From an uncultured Granulosicoccaceae bacterium (GTDB lineage Bacteria; Pseudomonadota; Gammaproteobacteria; Granulosicoccales; Granulosicoccaceae): a stretch of DNA of 37,276 nucleotides. Every line of letters begins with the position of its first letter. The stretch's first letter is position 1. The stretch lies in assembly GCA_938003855.1 (NCBI GenBank), contig CALKXD010000105.1, positions 1 to 37,276 on the forward strand, read 5' to 3'. Shown here piece after piece: positions 1 to 7,936 of the stretch. The notes beneath the pieces were generated by a model. The model was not told the origin of the DNA. It made no database searches and saw only the letters and a list, made by a program, of their open reading frames with translations. Position numbers and translations under genes: made by a program.

Positions 1-141
1 CGCGAGGATCATTCAGGTGCGTGAGATTTTGCCTACCACATGTAGGCGCTTAGTTGTTCTTAAGTAACTACATGTGGTCGGCAAAAGATCGCGTGTCTGA
101 GTGGTACGCAGTAGCGCTTGTTTCTGGATGGGCACTAGCTA
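1..141 (+). repeat. Left arm of a 141-bp inverted repeat
   Basis: Bases 1-141 match the reverse complement of 37069-37209 at 138 of 141 positions by eye; the differences are at left positions 38, 70 and 90. Similarity stops abruptly after the CACTAGCTA at 133-141. The copy starts at the first base of the window, so it may continue further left. The right copy shows that this inner end (about 119-141) is a terminal inverted repeat of a small element. An open frame running from base 54 through this repeat into the GST gene is probably fortuitous, because the other copy carries the same frame with no gene behind it. Confidence 0.93.
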
Positions 142-212
142 GAACACTAATCTTACACCGGACGACCAGGTCCGGCTCAGCTGCCTGCCAGTCTGTCCCT
201 TGGAGACCCTCT

Positions 213-1025
213 ATGCCCGAAATTGAACCCAAAGATACCTCGCTCAAGTCATTGACCGGTGTGCATGTGTGGCACGCCCCGCTCTCCACTTGCTCGCAAC
301 GGGTGCGCATCGCCCTCGCAGAGACGGCAACAAGCTATCAGAGCCACCTGGTAAATCTGGAAAAAGATGAACACGCCTCGCAATCGTATCAGTCGATCCA
401 CCCGGACGGTCTGGTACCGGCTTTGGTCGATAACGGTCGCCTGATTATAGAATCCATTGACATCATCCAGCATATTGCAGGTGTCAGCTACAGCCCGGAT
501 ACAGACAGCGGCATCGACTTGCTCAAGCTGGCAGATGACGCACAGGCAGATCTCAAACTGCTGACATTTGAATTTTTATTTCGCAGCAAGCCAACGCCAC
601 CAGCAGAGTCAATCGATGCATTTCAGGCCAACCACCAGAATCAATGGCTCAGGCAGTTTCGCAACGACTTCATCCGGGGTTTTGGCAAAGACCGCATTGA
701 TGCCGCCGTGCAACGCACCGACAGCGGCTTCCAAACGCTTAATCAGCACTTGTCCGACGGGCGCGAGTACCTTGGCGGCAACACCTTCAGCGTCGCGGAT
801 ATTGCGTGGATGCCAAATGTGCACCGACTGCAGTTAATGGACTGGCCATTTGATCGCACACCGCATCTCAATAGCTGGTTCCAGCGTATGCAAAGCCGCC
901 CGAGTTACCGTGAAGCCCTGATGCAATGGCAACCGGACGAGCTTAAACGCAGCTTTGCGATCTACACCGGACTACGCCAGGCACAAGGCACTGATGTCCG
1001 TGCGTTTGGTCCGTTGAAATCCTGA
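213..1025 (+). CDS. Glutathione S-transferase family protein
   Basis: This is a 270-aa cytosolic GST-like protein predicted to conjugate or reduce substrates with glutathione. The thioredoxin-fold N-terminal domain (about residues 17-95) has the active-site region STCSQR at 25-30, with Ser/Cys candidates for the thiol-activating residue. It also has the cis-proline loop GLVPAL (Pro69) and the glutathione-binding ESIDIIQHI beginning at Glu80. An all-alpha C-terminal domain follows (about 125-250). The frame is open further upstream to base 54, but the ATG at 213 is preferred: it has GGAG eight bases upstream and leaves the repeat at 1-141 outside the gene. At 270 aa it is longer than the usual 200-230. 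It lies upstream of an acyl-CoA ligase on the same strand, so the two could be co-transcribed in aromatic or xenobiotic metabolism (inference). The substrate is unknown. Confidence 0.85.
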   Translation: MPEIEPKDTSLKSLTGVHVWHAPLSTCSQRVRIALAETATSYQSHLVNLEKDEHASQSYQSIHPDGLVPALVDNGRLIIESIDIIQHIAGVSYSPDTDSGIDLLKLADDAQADLKLLTFEFLFRSKPTPPAESIDAFQANHQNQWLRQFRNDFIRGFGKDRIDAAVQRTDSGFQTLNQHLSDGREYLGGNTFSVADIAWMPNVHRLQLMDWPFDRTPHLNSWFQRMQSRPSYREALMQWQPDELKRSFAIYTGLRQAQGTDVRAFGPLKS

Positions 1026-1161
1026 CCCGCCGGTTACCCGGTACGCCCAAACCAGAGACACCTGACCGAACGATTCGATGCTCCGTCGGTCCCTTTATGT
1101 TAGCTTGGGCCGGCTGCTGGCCACTAACCAGCTGTTTCACACGATCTTGACGGAAAAACCG

Positions 1162-2712
1162 ATGACGCACTACCAGAACCGCTACCCGGACATAGCAATC
1201 GCCAGTCAGAGCATCACGGAACGTGTCTTTGAAGGCTTGCAAAGCCGACTCGACGATGTCGTCCTGGTCGACGGTCCGTCCAACCAGAGCATGACGGCAG
1301 CTGCGTTTATTGATCAGGTAAAAAGACTGGCTGGCGGACTCACTGCCCGGGGGTTCGGCGAAGGCCATACTGTTGCACTGATGGCGCCGAACTCCCCGGA
1401 CTACTGTGTGGTATTCCATGCGGTCGCATGGGCGGGTGGCACCGTCACCACAATTAATCCAACCTATACGGCATCAGAGGTGAACCACCAGCTGATTGAC
1501 TCACAGGCAGAGCTGCTGATCACCGTACCGATGTTTCTTGATACCGCTCGCGAAGGTCTGCAGGGATCAACCGCCAGTGAGATCGTCATCATTGGCGACA
1601 GCGATGATGCCACTTCGCTTAGCACTATTTACGGCGACCCTATTGAGCAGCAGGTCACTGTTGACCTGGATCAACACAGCGTGGTGCTGCCGTATTCATC
1701 CGGGACAACCGGCTTGCCGAAAGGGGTTCGATTATCCCATCGCAACCTGGTCGTTAATGTTGACCAGACGCTGGTTGGTGCCGGGTTTAAAGCCGGTGAA
1801 ATGGCCGCGTCCTTTCTGCCGTTTTTCCATATCTACGGCATGAACGTACTGATGAACGTGCACCTCGCCGGCGGCGGCGGCCTGGTTACCATGCCACGCT
1901 TCGATCTTGAATTATTTTTAAAAATCAGCCAGGACTATAAATCCCGCCGCATGTGGATTGTGCCACCGGTTGCATTGGCGCTGGCCAAGCATCCGTTGGT
2001 CGACAACTTCGACCTCAGCAGCCTTGAGCAAGTGTTTTCAGGTGCAGCTCCCTTGGGGGCCGACCTCTCCGATGCCGTGTCCAGCCGGCTCGACTGCATC
2101 TGCCTGCAGGGTTATGGCATGACCGAACTGAGCCCGGTTTCACACGTCACCCCCGGTGAAGCACCGAAGTCAGGCTCCTCCGGTCTCGCACTGCCCAATA
2201 CCGATTGCCGCATCGTCGACCCGGAAAGCGGCGACGATCTGCCAGCGGGGCAGGAAGGCGAACTCTGGATAAAGGGACCGCAGGTAATGAAGGGCTATCT
2301 AAACAATGCTCAGGCAACAGAAGAAACCTTAACCAGTGATGGCTGGCTGAAAACCGGCGATATCTCGGTCATCGATGAAGAAGGCTATATGTTTGTAGTA
2401 GACCGCCTGAAAGAGCTGATCAAGTACAAAGGATTTCAGGTGGCCCCGGCCGAACTGGAAGCCACACTGGTAGCACATCCCGGTATCAAAGACGCTGCGG
2501 TGATAGGCATCCCTGACGCGGAAGCCGGAGAACTGCCAATGGCGTTTATCGTTGCCGCAGATCATGCCCCGTCCGAAGAGGACATCAAAGCCCACCTGAT
2601 GAAAACGCTTTCGTCCTATAAGCAGGTACATAAGATCGTTTTTGTCGATGATATACCTAAATCAGCGTCCGGAAAAATTCTGCGTCGCCTGCTTCGGGAG
2701 ACCATTGCCTGA
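1162..2712 (+). CDS. Acyl-CoA synthetase, 4-coumarate-CoA ligase-like
   Basis: This is a 516-aa ANL-superfamily adenylate-forming enzyme predicted to activate a carboxylic acid (aromatic or fatty) to its CoA thioester via an acyl-adenylate. The phosphate-binding loop SSGTTGLPKG is at about residues 179-188, followed by the A5 motif QGYGMTE and the hinge region GWLKTGD...VDRLKELIKYKG. The catalytic lysine motif PKSASGKILRR near the C-terminus places the lysine at about 505. All core motifs are intact, and the GELWIKG segment resembles the 4CL box II region. The ATG at 1162 was chosen because it has a GGA-type ribosome site and matches normal 4CL length; an in-frame ATG at 1078 would add 28 unlikely residues. 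The neighbouring GST and intradiol dioxygenase genes make an aromatic acid a reasonable but unproven substrate. Confidence 0.9.
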   Translation: MTHYQNRYPDIAIASQSITERVFEGLQSRLDDVVLVDGPSNQSMTAAAFIDQVKRLAGGLTARGFGEGHTVALMAPNSPDYCVVFHAVAWAGGTVTTINPTYTASEVNHQLIDSQAELLITVPMFLDTAREGLQGSTASEIVIIGDSDDATSLSTIYGDPIEQQVTVDLDQHSVVLPYSSGTTGLPKGVRLSHRNLVVNVDQTLVGAGFKAGEMAASFLPFFHIYGMNVLMNVHLAGGGGLVTMPRFDLELFLKISQDYKSRRMWIVPPVALALAKHPLVDNFDLSSLEQVFSGAAPLGADLSDAVSSRLDCICLQGYGMTELSPVSHVTPGEAPKSGSSGLALPNTDCRIVDPESGDDLPAGQEGELWIKGPQVMKGYLNNAQATEETLTSDGWLKTGDISVIDEEGYMFVVDRLKELIKYKGFQVAPAELEATLVAHPGIKDAAVIGIPDAEAGELPMAFIVAADHAPSEEDIKAHLMKTLSSYKQVHKIVFVDDIPKSASGKILRRLLRETIA

Positions 2713-3366
2713 TACACACCCGCCATGAAAACCCGCCAAACAGGGCCGGAAAAAAAACCGCCGATGCCCTATGCACCCTGTTTCCAGACCGCAGCGGAAA
2801 GCCGGCGGGTTTATGACAGAAAACATTTAGCCACTAACAATCAGTGCCCGCAGCGTTTTAGTGCGGCCCTCCGGTGTGTGATCGGCCCCAGCCGTCAAAG
2901 GCGGCGCATACTCGACCGTGGATTCCCGCTGACAGAAACCACAGAACGGAATCTATAATCAGAACAGCCGGCTCGCGACCTGGCCTGGCCAAACCCCCTC
3001 TTCAATACTACCGCACAACTTACACCAGACAGCGGCATATGCGCTGAACAAGGTCAACACCGCCGCCACTGATCTATACCAACGGCGGCGCATAGTCCAG
3101 CATCACAGGAGATCCCTCACGCCCGCCCATGCTAACGCCGGTGTAAAAAAAACACGCTATACACCTGATCCGCTACCCTGCATTGGAGATTATAAAAATA
3201 GAACGCCGTGGCAAATCTGTTGCTCTGATACAAAAGCATGCCCGGCAGATCTGTCGCCGCTTTACAGTTGACAGCAGTCCACAAAAACTGAACTTCAAGC
3301 AACCGGGAGAGTCGCTATACTCAAAGCTCTGCTATAACGGTAGACACTGCCACCGGGACCACTCCA
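2713..3366. other. Long intergenic stretch with two related short frames
   Basis: No convincing gene is seen in these 654 bases. The minus strand has two short frames that share a local motif. The frame at 2827-2952 has no good start, contains EYAPPLTAG and ends LRALIVSG. The frame at 3074-3130 starts with ATG, has 18 codons and ends DYAPPLV. At DNA level the shared core is GGCGGCGCATA on the plus strand at 2900-2910 and 3084-3094. They may be remnants of a duplicated gene or chance. A 9-bp inverted repeat, AAACCCGCC at 2729-2737 and GGCGGGTTT at 2804-2812, follows the acyl-CoA ligase stop, but its 66-base loop makes a terminator doubtful. Confidence 0.4.
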
Positions 3367-3918
3367 ATGGAAAGACGAAATTTCATCCGCCTGATTGCGG
3401 CTTCTTCACTGGCAACTACCACCAACGGCAACACCGCCGACCGGCCATTGACCGTCTCACAACAAGAAGGCCCCTACTATCCGGTACACCCTATCGCCTT
3501 GCAAAACAACCTGCTGATCAATGAAGATCACGGCGGCGATGAACTGCAATTGTCCGGCGCAGTGGTCAACCGTCAGGGCGCACCGATCGCAAACGCGCGG
3601 GTAGAAATCTGGCAGTGCGATGCCGCCGGCGTCTACCTTCATCCGGCGGAACCTCGAACCGAAACGTTTGATCGCAACTTCAGAGGCTCTGGCGCGACCA
3701 TCACCAGCGCCATGGGTCACTACCAGTTCCGCACCATACTACCGGTACCGTACAGCGGTCGGCCACCGCATATTCACACCAAAATATTTTTTGCCTCTCG
3801 AGAAATGCTTACCAGCCAGATCTACCTGAGCGACCACGACGGTCATCGCCGCTTAAAGATGGATCCGGTGGCGCGTGAAAATTCCGTCTACACCGCCACC
3901 TTTGATTTTGTTGTCTGA
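3367..3918 (+). CDS. Tat-exported intradiol ring-cleavage dioxygenase
   Basis: This 183-aa protein belongs to the protocatechuate 3,4-/catechol 1,2-dioxygenase fold, which uses non-heme Fe(III) to cleave catechols between the two hydroxyls. All four iron ligands expected from protocatechuate 3,4-dioxygenase are visible: Tyr90 in AGVYLHP, Tyr129 in LPVPYSG, and His135 and His137 in PPHIH. The GPYYPV segment typical of the family is at 35-40. The N-terminus MERRNFIRLIAASSLATTT contains a twin-arginine pattern (RRNFIRL) before a short hydrophobic stretch, so the protein is probably folded in the cytoplasm and exported. At 183 aa it is short, as expected for the stand-alone secreted subgroup. No partner subunit is present and the substrate is not evident. 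Confidence 0.86.
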   Translation: MERRNFIRLIAASSLATTTNGNTADRPLTVSQQEGPYYPVHPIALQNNLLINEDHGGDELQLSGAVVNRQGAPIANARVEIWQCDAAGVYLHPAEPRTETFDRNFRGSGATITSAMGHYQFRTILPVPYSGRPPHIHTKIFFASREMLTSQIYLSDHDGHRRLKMDPVARENSVYTATFDFVV

Positions 3919-3945
3919 CTGTCCGCGCGTGGCAACTGCCATGCA

Positions 3946-3977
3946 CCACTGACGACCGCAAGCGCTTACATCAGTGG
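3946..3977 (+). terminator. Possible stem-loop downstream of the dioxygenase gene
   Basis: CCACTGA at 3946-3952 pairs perfectly with TCAGTGG at 3971-3977 across an 18-base loop, starting 27 bases after the dioxygenase stop codon. No T-run follows, so factor-independent termination is uncertain. Confidence 0.3.
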
Positions 3978-4143
3978 CACGGTGCGCGTTACCCATGCTG
4001 CTGCCAGTAACTATTTTCATCCGTCTGCACCAACCTGTGTACCGACGGGGTGGAGGGTGTTGTACACTGACCCGCAGTGCGCGCCAAACCTGAAAAGCAC
4101 GCATCAACTGTTGCAACACCTTAATTCTCATTGAGAGGAAACT

Positions 4144-5733
4144 ATGAGTAGAAAATACAATCTGCTGGCCTGCGGACTACTAGGCATCGCATTCAGCGGT
4201 GGTGTCAGCGCACAGACGCTTGTCTATTGCTCTGAAGGATCACCCGACGGTTTCGATCCGGCGCTTTACACGTCAGGCACCACGTTTGACGCATCGTCTC
4301 GCCAGCTATACAACAAGCTGGTGGAATTCGAGCGCGGCACCACCACTATCGGGCCTGCCCTGGCTGAAAGCTGGAGTGTCTCTGACGACGGACTCGCCTA
4401 TACCTTTAATCTGCGTAAAGGCGTGAAATTTCACAGCACCGAGTACTTCACCCCGACACGCGATCTAAACGCAGACGACGTTGTTTTTTCTTTTGAGCGA
4501 CAAAGACTTGAAGACAACCCGTTTAACAAAGCATCAGGTGGCACCTGGGAATACTTTGGCGGCATGTCAATGCCGGATCTAATCAGCGCTGTTGAGAAAG
4601 TCGACGACCACACCGTCAAGTTTGTACTGAACCGGCCAGAAGCACCGATGATCGCCAACCTCGGTATGGACTTCGCCTCTATTCTGTCCAAAGAATACGC
4701 CGACCAGGTACTGGAAGCAGGCAACGTTGAAGCACTCAACCAGCAGCCGGTTGGTACCGGTCCGTTTAAATTTGTCGCCTATCAGAAAGATGCCGTTATT
4801 CGCTATGCTGCACACGACGACTACTGGGCCGGTAAAGCAGATATCGCGCAACTGGTGTTTGCGATCACACCGGATGCCTCGGTTCGCTATCAAAAGCTTA
4901 AAGCCGGTGAATGCCATGTAATGCCTTATCCCAACCCGGCCGACCTGGAAGCCATGGCAGCCGATGCTGACCTGCAACTGATGGAACAGGAAGGCCTGAA
5001 CGTCGGCTACCTGGCCTACAACACACGCGTTGCCCCTTACGACAATGTCGATGTGCGCAAGGCACTCAATATGTCTATCAACAAGCAGGCAATTCTTGAT
5101 GCGGTATTCCAGGGCTCAGGTAAAATCGCTAAAAATCCGATTCCACCTACCATCTGGTCTTACGACGAAACCACTGTTGATGACCCCTACGATCCCGAAA
5201 AAGCCAAAGAGATGCTGGCCGCTGCCGGCGTGAAAGACCTGAAAATGGACATCTGGGCGATGCCGGTACAGCGTCCTTATAATCCAAACGCCCGCCGCAT
5301 GGCGGAAGTTATGCAGGAAGATCTAAGCAAAGTTGGCGTCGAAGTAAATATTGTCAGCTACGACTGGGGCGAGTACCTGACCAAGTCAAAAGAGCTTGAC
5401 CGTCCGGGTGCTGTGCTACTGGGCTGGACCGGTGACAACGGCGACCCCGATAACTTTCTGGCGGTGCTGCTAGGCTGCGATGGCGTCGGTAAATCCAACC
5501 GCGCACAGTGGTGTCACAAGCCATTTGACGACATCATCCAGAAAGCCAAAGTTGTCTCCGACGTCGAAGAACGTACAGCGCTGTACAAGCAGGCTCAGCA
5601 GATCTTCAAAGAGCAGGCGCCCTGGGCGACTATCGCCCACTCTGTGGTTTACAAACCACTGCGCAAGGAAGTCGAAGGATTTAAAATTGATCCTTTCGGC
5701 GGCCATATCTTTTACGGTGTAAAAGTTAACTAG
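4144..5733 (+). CDS. dppA: Periplasmic dipeptide-binding protein DppA
   Basis: This 529-aa family 5 solute-binding protein delivers dipeptides to the DppBCDF importer encoded downstream. A Sec signal peptide covers residues 1-23 and cleavage is likely at VSA-Q. The mature start QTLVYCSEGSPDGFDP and later blocks such as LNADDVVFSF, MPYPNPADL, WAMPVQRPYNPNARRMAE and GWTGDNGDPDNF read very close to enterobacterial DppA as recalled. This makes it a likely orthologue rather than a generic peptide-binding protein. The ribosome site GAGAGGA lies five bases before the ATG. It is the first gene of the operon and is followed by a strong stem-loop at 5742-5764, the usual arrangement for making more binding protein than permease. 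Confidence 0.95.
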   Translation: MSRKYNLLACGLLGIAFSGGVSAQTLVYCSEGSPDGFDPALYTSGTTFDASSRQLYNKLVEFERGTTTIGPALAESWSVSDDGLAYTFNLRKGVKFHSTEYFTPTRDLNADDVVFSFERQRLEDNPFNKASGGTWEYFGGMSMPDLISAVEKVDDHTVKFVLNRPEAPMIANLGMDFASILSKEYADQVLEAGNVEALNQQPVGTGPFKFVAYQKDAVIRYAAHDDYWAGKADIAQLVFAITPDASVRYQKLKAGECHVMPYPNPADLEAMAADADLQLMEQEGLNVGYLAYNTRVAPYDNVDVRKALNMSINKQAILDAVFQGSGKIAKNPIPPTIWSYDETTVDDPYDPEKAKEMLAAAGVKDLKMDIWAMPVQRPYNPNARRMAEVMQEDLSKVGVEVNIVSYDWGEYLTKSKELDRPGAVLLGWTGDNGDPDNFLAVLLGCDGVGKSNRAQWCHKPFDDIIQKAKVVSDVEERTALYKQAQQIFKEQAPWATIAHSVVYKPLRKEVEGFKIDPFGGHIFYGVKVN

Positions 5734-5741
5734 CCGAGCAA

Positions 5742-5764
5742 GCCCCGGGGTATCGCCCCGGGGC
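5742..5764 (+). promoter_or_regulatory. Strong intercistronic stem-loop after dppA
   Basis: GCCCCGGGG (5742-5750) and CCCCGGGGC (5756-5764) form a perfect 9-bp GC-only stem closed by the pentaloop TATCG, nine bases after the dppA stop. No T-run follows and the operon continues. It more likely protects the dppA transcript or attenuates read-through than terminates fully. Confidence 0.7.
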
Positions 5765-5791
5765 CCCGTCATAGACCCCGAGTTTTTAACC

Positions 5792-6883
5792 ATGTCTGAT
5801 CGATTATCGCCATTGCGCGGCGTTGCGAAATCCCTTTCTCTGGACGCTGTCGTGCTGGTACCGGGCGCTAACTTCCAGCGCACCTTTGGCGCCAGCTTTC
5901 ATCAAAACGAACGACCACTGATGGTCGTGATACCGGCCACCGGCAGCCCGCTGGCGGTGGTACCAAATCTAGAAATGGGTTCGTTCGCCGCAATCGGGTT
6001 TGAGGGTGAGGTATTCGACTGGAAAGATCAGACCGGTTATCAAGCAGCATTTGATGCCCTGTTCAACCACACTCAACTCAGCAGAGTGGGTGTCGAGGGA
6101 CAATCGATGCGGGTGTTTGTTCACCACGCAATGAAACAAGCGCACGCATCACTCGATATCATAGACGCACAGCGTGAGATCGCCGCCCTGCGCCTGTGCA
6201 AAAACTCCGCAGAAATAGCATCACTACGCAAAGCCATTGCGGTATCTGAAAAAGCACTGGCAGAGACTATAGATCTGGTCAGGGTTGGCATGACCGAAAA
6301 ACAAATAGAATCCCTGCTGATTCAAAAAATGTTCGCCGCCGGTGCGGACGAGTTTTCGTTTGACCCTATCGTCGCCAGCGGCAGCAACTCGGCAAAGCCC
6401 CACGCCAGTGCCCGCGATGTAGCCGTTAAGGCAGGTGATGCCCTGCTGATTGACTTCGGGGCCAAAGTCGAAGGACTCTGCGCCGACATCACTCGCACCT
6501 TTTTTATCAAGCACTGTGATGATCGACAGCAGGCCATCTATGAAACTGTGCTCGACGCCAATCTGGCTGGCGCCGCGATTGTCAAACCCGGCGTCTCTGC
6601 ACATGAGATAGATGACACCACCACCCGGGTACTGGAAAACTCTGCACACGCAGACCGGATTCGTCACAAAACCGGCCATGGTCTCGGCCGTGATATTCAC
6701 GAAGACCCCTATATCATGCGCGGTAATACCGAACTCATGGAACCCGGCATGGTCTTCACTATAGAGCCAGGCTTATACCAACTCGATGACTTCGGGGTGC
6801 GCATCGAAGACGATATCCTCGTCACCGACTCAGGCGCTGAATCACTGACGTCATTCGACAAAACACTCACGCTGATCGCCTGA
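5792..6883 (+). CDS. M24 metallopeptidase (Xaa-Pro peptidase/creatinase fold)
   Basis: This 363-aa protein has the two-domain layout of aminopeptidase P, prolidase and creatinase: an N-terminal creatinase-like domain (about 1-135) and a pita-bread catalytic domain (about 140-363). All five dinuclear-metal ligands are present: Asp221 (LLIDFGA), Asp232 (CADITRTFF), His296 (KTGHGLG), Glu325 (FTIEPGLY) and Glu339 (VRIEDD). The second-shell histidine is His204 (KPHAS). It lacks a signal peptide and should be cytoplasmic. It lies between dppA and dppB, so it probably cleaves imported dipeptides such as Xaa-Pro; this is inferred from context. Creatinase-type activity cannot be excluded from motifs alone. 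Confidence 0.9.
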   Translation: MSDRLSPLRGVAKSLSLDAVVLVPGANFQRTFGASFHQNERPLMVVIPATGSPLAVVPNLEMGSFAAIGFEGEVFDWKDQTGYQAAFDALFNHTQLSRVGVEGQSMRVFVHHAMKQAHASLDIIDAQREIAALRLCKNSAEIASLRKAIAVSEKALAETIDLVRVGMTEKQIESLLIQKMFAAGADEFSFDPIVASGSNSAKPHASARDVAVKAGDALLIDFGAKVEGLCADITRTFFIKHCDDRQQAIYETVLDANLAGAAIVKPGVSAHEIDDTTTRVLENSAHADRIRHKTGHGLGRDIHEDPYIMRGNTELMEPGMVFTIEPGLYQLDDFGVRIEDDILVTDSGAESLTSFDKTLTLIA

Positions 6884-6926
6884 GGTCTCTATGTCCAGCC
6901 ATCGAATCACTATTACCGCCTAAGCC

Positions 6927-7934
6927 ATGATCAGCTTCCTGCTAAAACGCCTGGGAACCTTTATTCCCACGTTCATTGGCGTATCGATAATCACTTTCTT
7001 GTTTATCCGCATTCTGCCCGGAGACCCCATCATACTGATGGCCGGAGAGCGCGGCATGAGCGACGAGCGCTACGCAAAGCTGATGGCACAGTTCGGCTAC
7101 GACCAGCCACTGCTAACGCAATACTGGAACTACTTTACCGGCATCCTGCAGGGTGATTTAGGTATTTCCTTTAAAACCAAAAAACCGGTCTGGGACGAAT
7201 TCTTCGCGCTGTTTCCGGCAACCGTCGAATTATCACTGTGCGCCATGGTGTTCGCCATCGTACTCGGTCTACCGGCCGGCATCATCGCTGCAGTCAACCG
7301 TGGCAAGTGGCCTGATCAGGCCTTAATGTCCACCGCATTGATCGGCTACTCTATGCCAATTTTCTGGTGGGCACTGCTGCTGATTATATTTTTCTCGGGC
7401 ATGTTGGGCTGGACCCCCGTGTCCGGCCGCATTTCATTGCTGTATTATTTTCCGACCGATACCGGCTTTATGCTGATCGACAGTTTTCGCTCGGGGCAGA
7501 AAGGTGCGTTCACCTCTGCTGTGCAGCACCTGATTCTGCCAACCATTGTTCTAGGTACCATACCGCTGGCGGTCATCGCACGGCAAACGCGCTCTGCAAT
7601 GCTCGAAGTACTCAGTGAAGACTACGTCCGGACAGCACGCGCCAAAGGCCTGAGTCCATTTCGCATCAATGGCATCCACGCGCTGCGAAACGCGATGATA
7701 CCGGTGATCACCGTCATCGGTCTTTCCGTCGGCACCCTGATGGCCGGCGCTATATTGACCGAGACTATTTTCTCGTGGCCGGGTATCGGCAAGTGGATGA
7801 TTCAGGCCATAGAAAGTCGCGACTATCCATCAGTACAGGGCGGCTTAATGCTGATTGCGGTGATTATTATGGTGGTCAATCTGATTGTCGATCTACTGTA
7901 CGGATTGATCAACCCGAAGATCAGGCGCACTTGA
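6927..7934 (+). CDS. dppB: Dipeptide ABC transporter permease DppB
   Basis: This 335-aa inner-membrane permease is the first of the two membrane subunits of the Dpp importer. It opens with FLLKRLGTFIPTFIGVS and has six predicted membrane segments. The cytoplasmic EAA loop EDYVRTARAKGLSPFRI contacts an ATPase, and the GAILTETIFSWPGIGKW segment is characteristic of DppB/OppB. Length and sequence match the DppB family along the whole protein. It begins 43 bases after the peptidase gene and its stop is two bases before the dppC start, so the two permeases are co-translated. Confidence 0.94.
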   Translation: MISFLLKRLGTFIPTFIGVSIITFLFIRILPGDPIILMAGERGMSDERYAKLMAQFGYDQPLLTQYWNYFTGILQGDLGISFKTKKPVWDEFFALFPATVELSLCAMVFAIVLGLPAGIIAAVNRGKWPDQALMSTALIGYSMPIFWWALLLIIFFSGMLGWTPVSGRISLLYYFPTDTGFMLIDSFRSGQKGAFTSAVQHLILPTIVLGTIPLAVIARQTRSAMLEVLSEDYVRTARAKGLSPFRINGIHALRNAMIPVITVIGLSVGTLMAGAILTETIFSWPGIGKWMIQAIESRDYPSVQGGLMLIAVIIMVVNLIVDLLYGLINPKIRRT

Positions 7935-7936
7935 TC

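Noticed and set aside
54-212. N-terminal extension of the GST gene back to base 54
   Set aside because: It runs through the inverted repeat; the same frame appears in the right copy without a GST. The ATG at 213 has a good ribosome site.
1078-1161. Upstream start for the acyl-CoA ligase
   Set aside because: The extra 28 residues have no family counterpart; the ATG at 1162 fits 4CL length and has a ribosome site.
2725-2958. 77-codon plus-strand frame in the intergenic region
   Set aside because: No ribosome site, arginine-rich random-looking composition and no recognisable motif.
3268-3273. Consensus TTGACA as a promoter for the dioxygenase gene
   Set aside because: No acceptable -10 hexamer 16-18 bases downstream; the TATACT and TATAAC further on are at unsuitable distances.
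3183-3524. 113-codon frame overlapping the dioxygenase start
   Set aside because: It overlaps the convincing dioxygenase gene and has a composition expected of an out-of-frame shadow.
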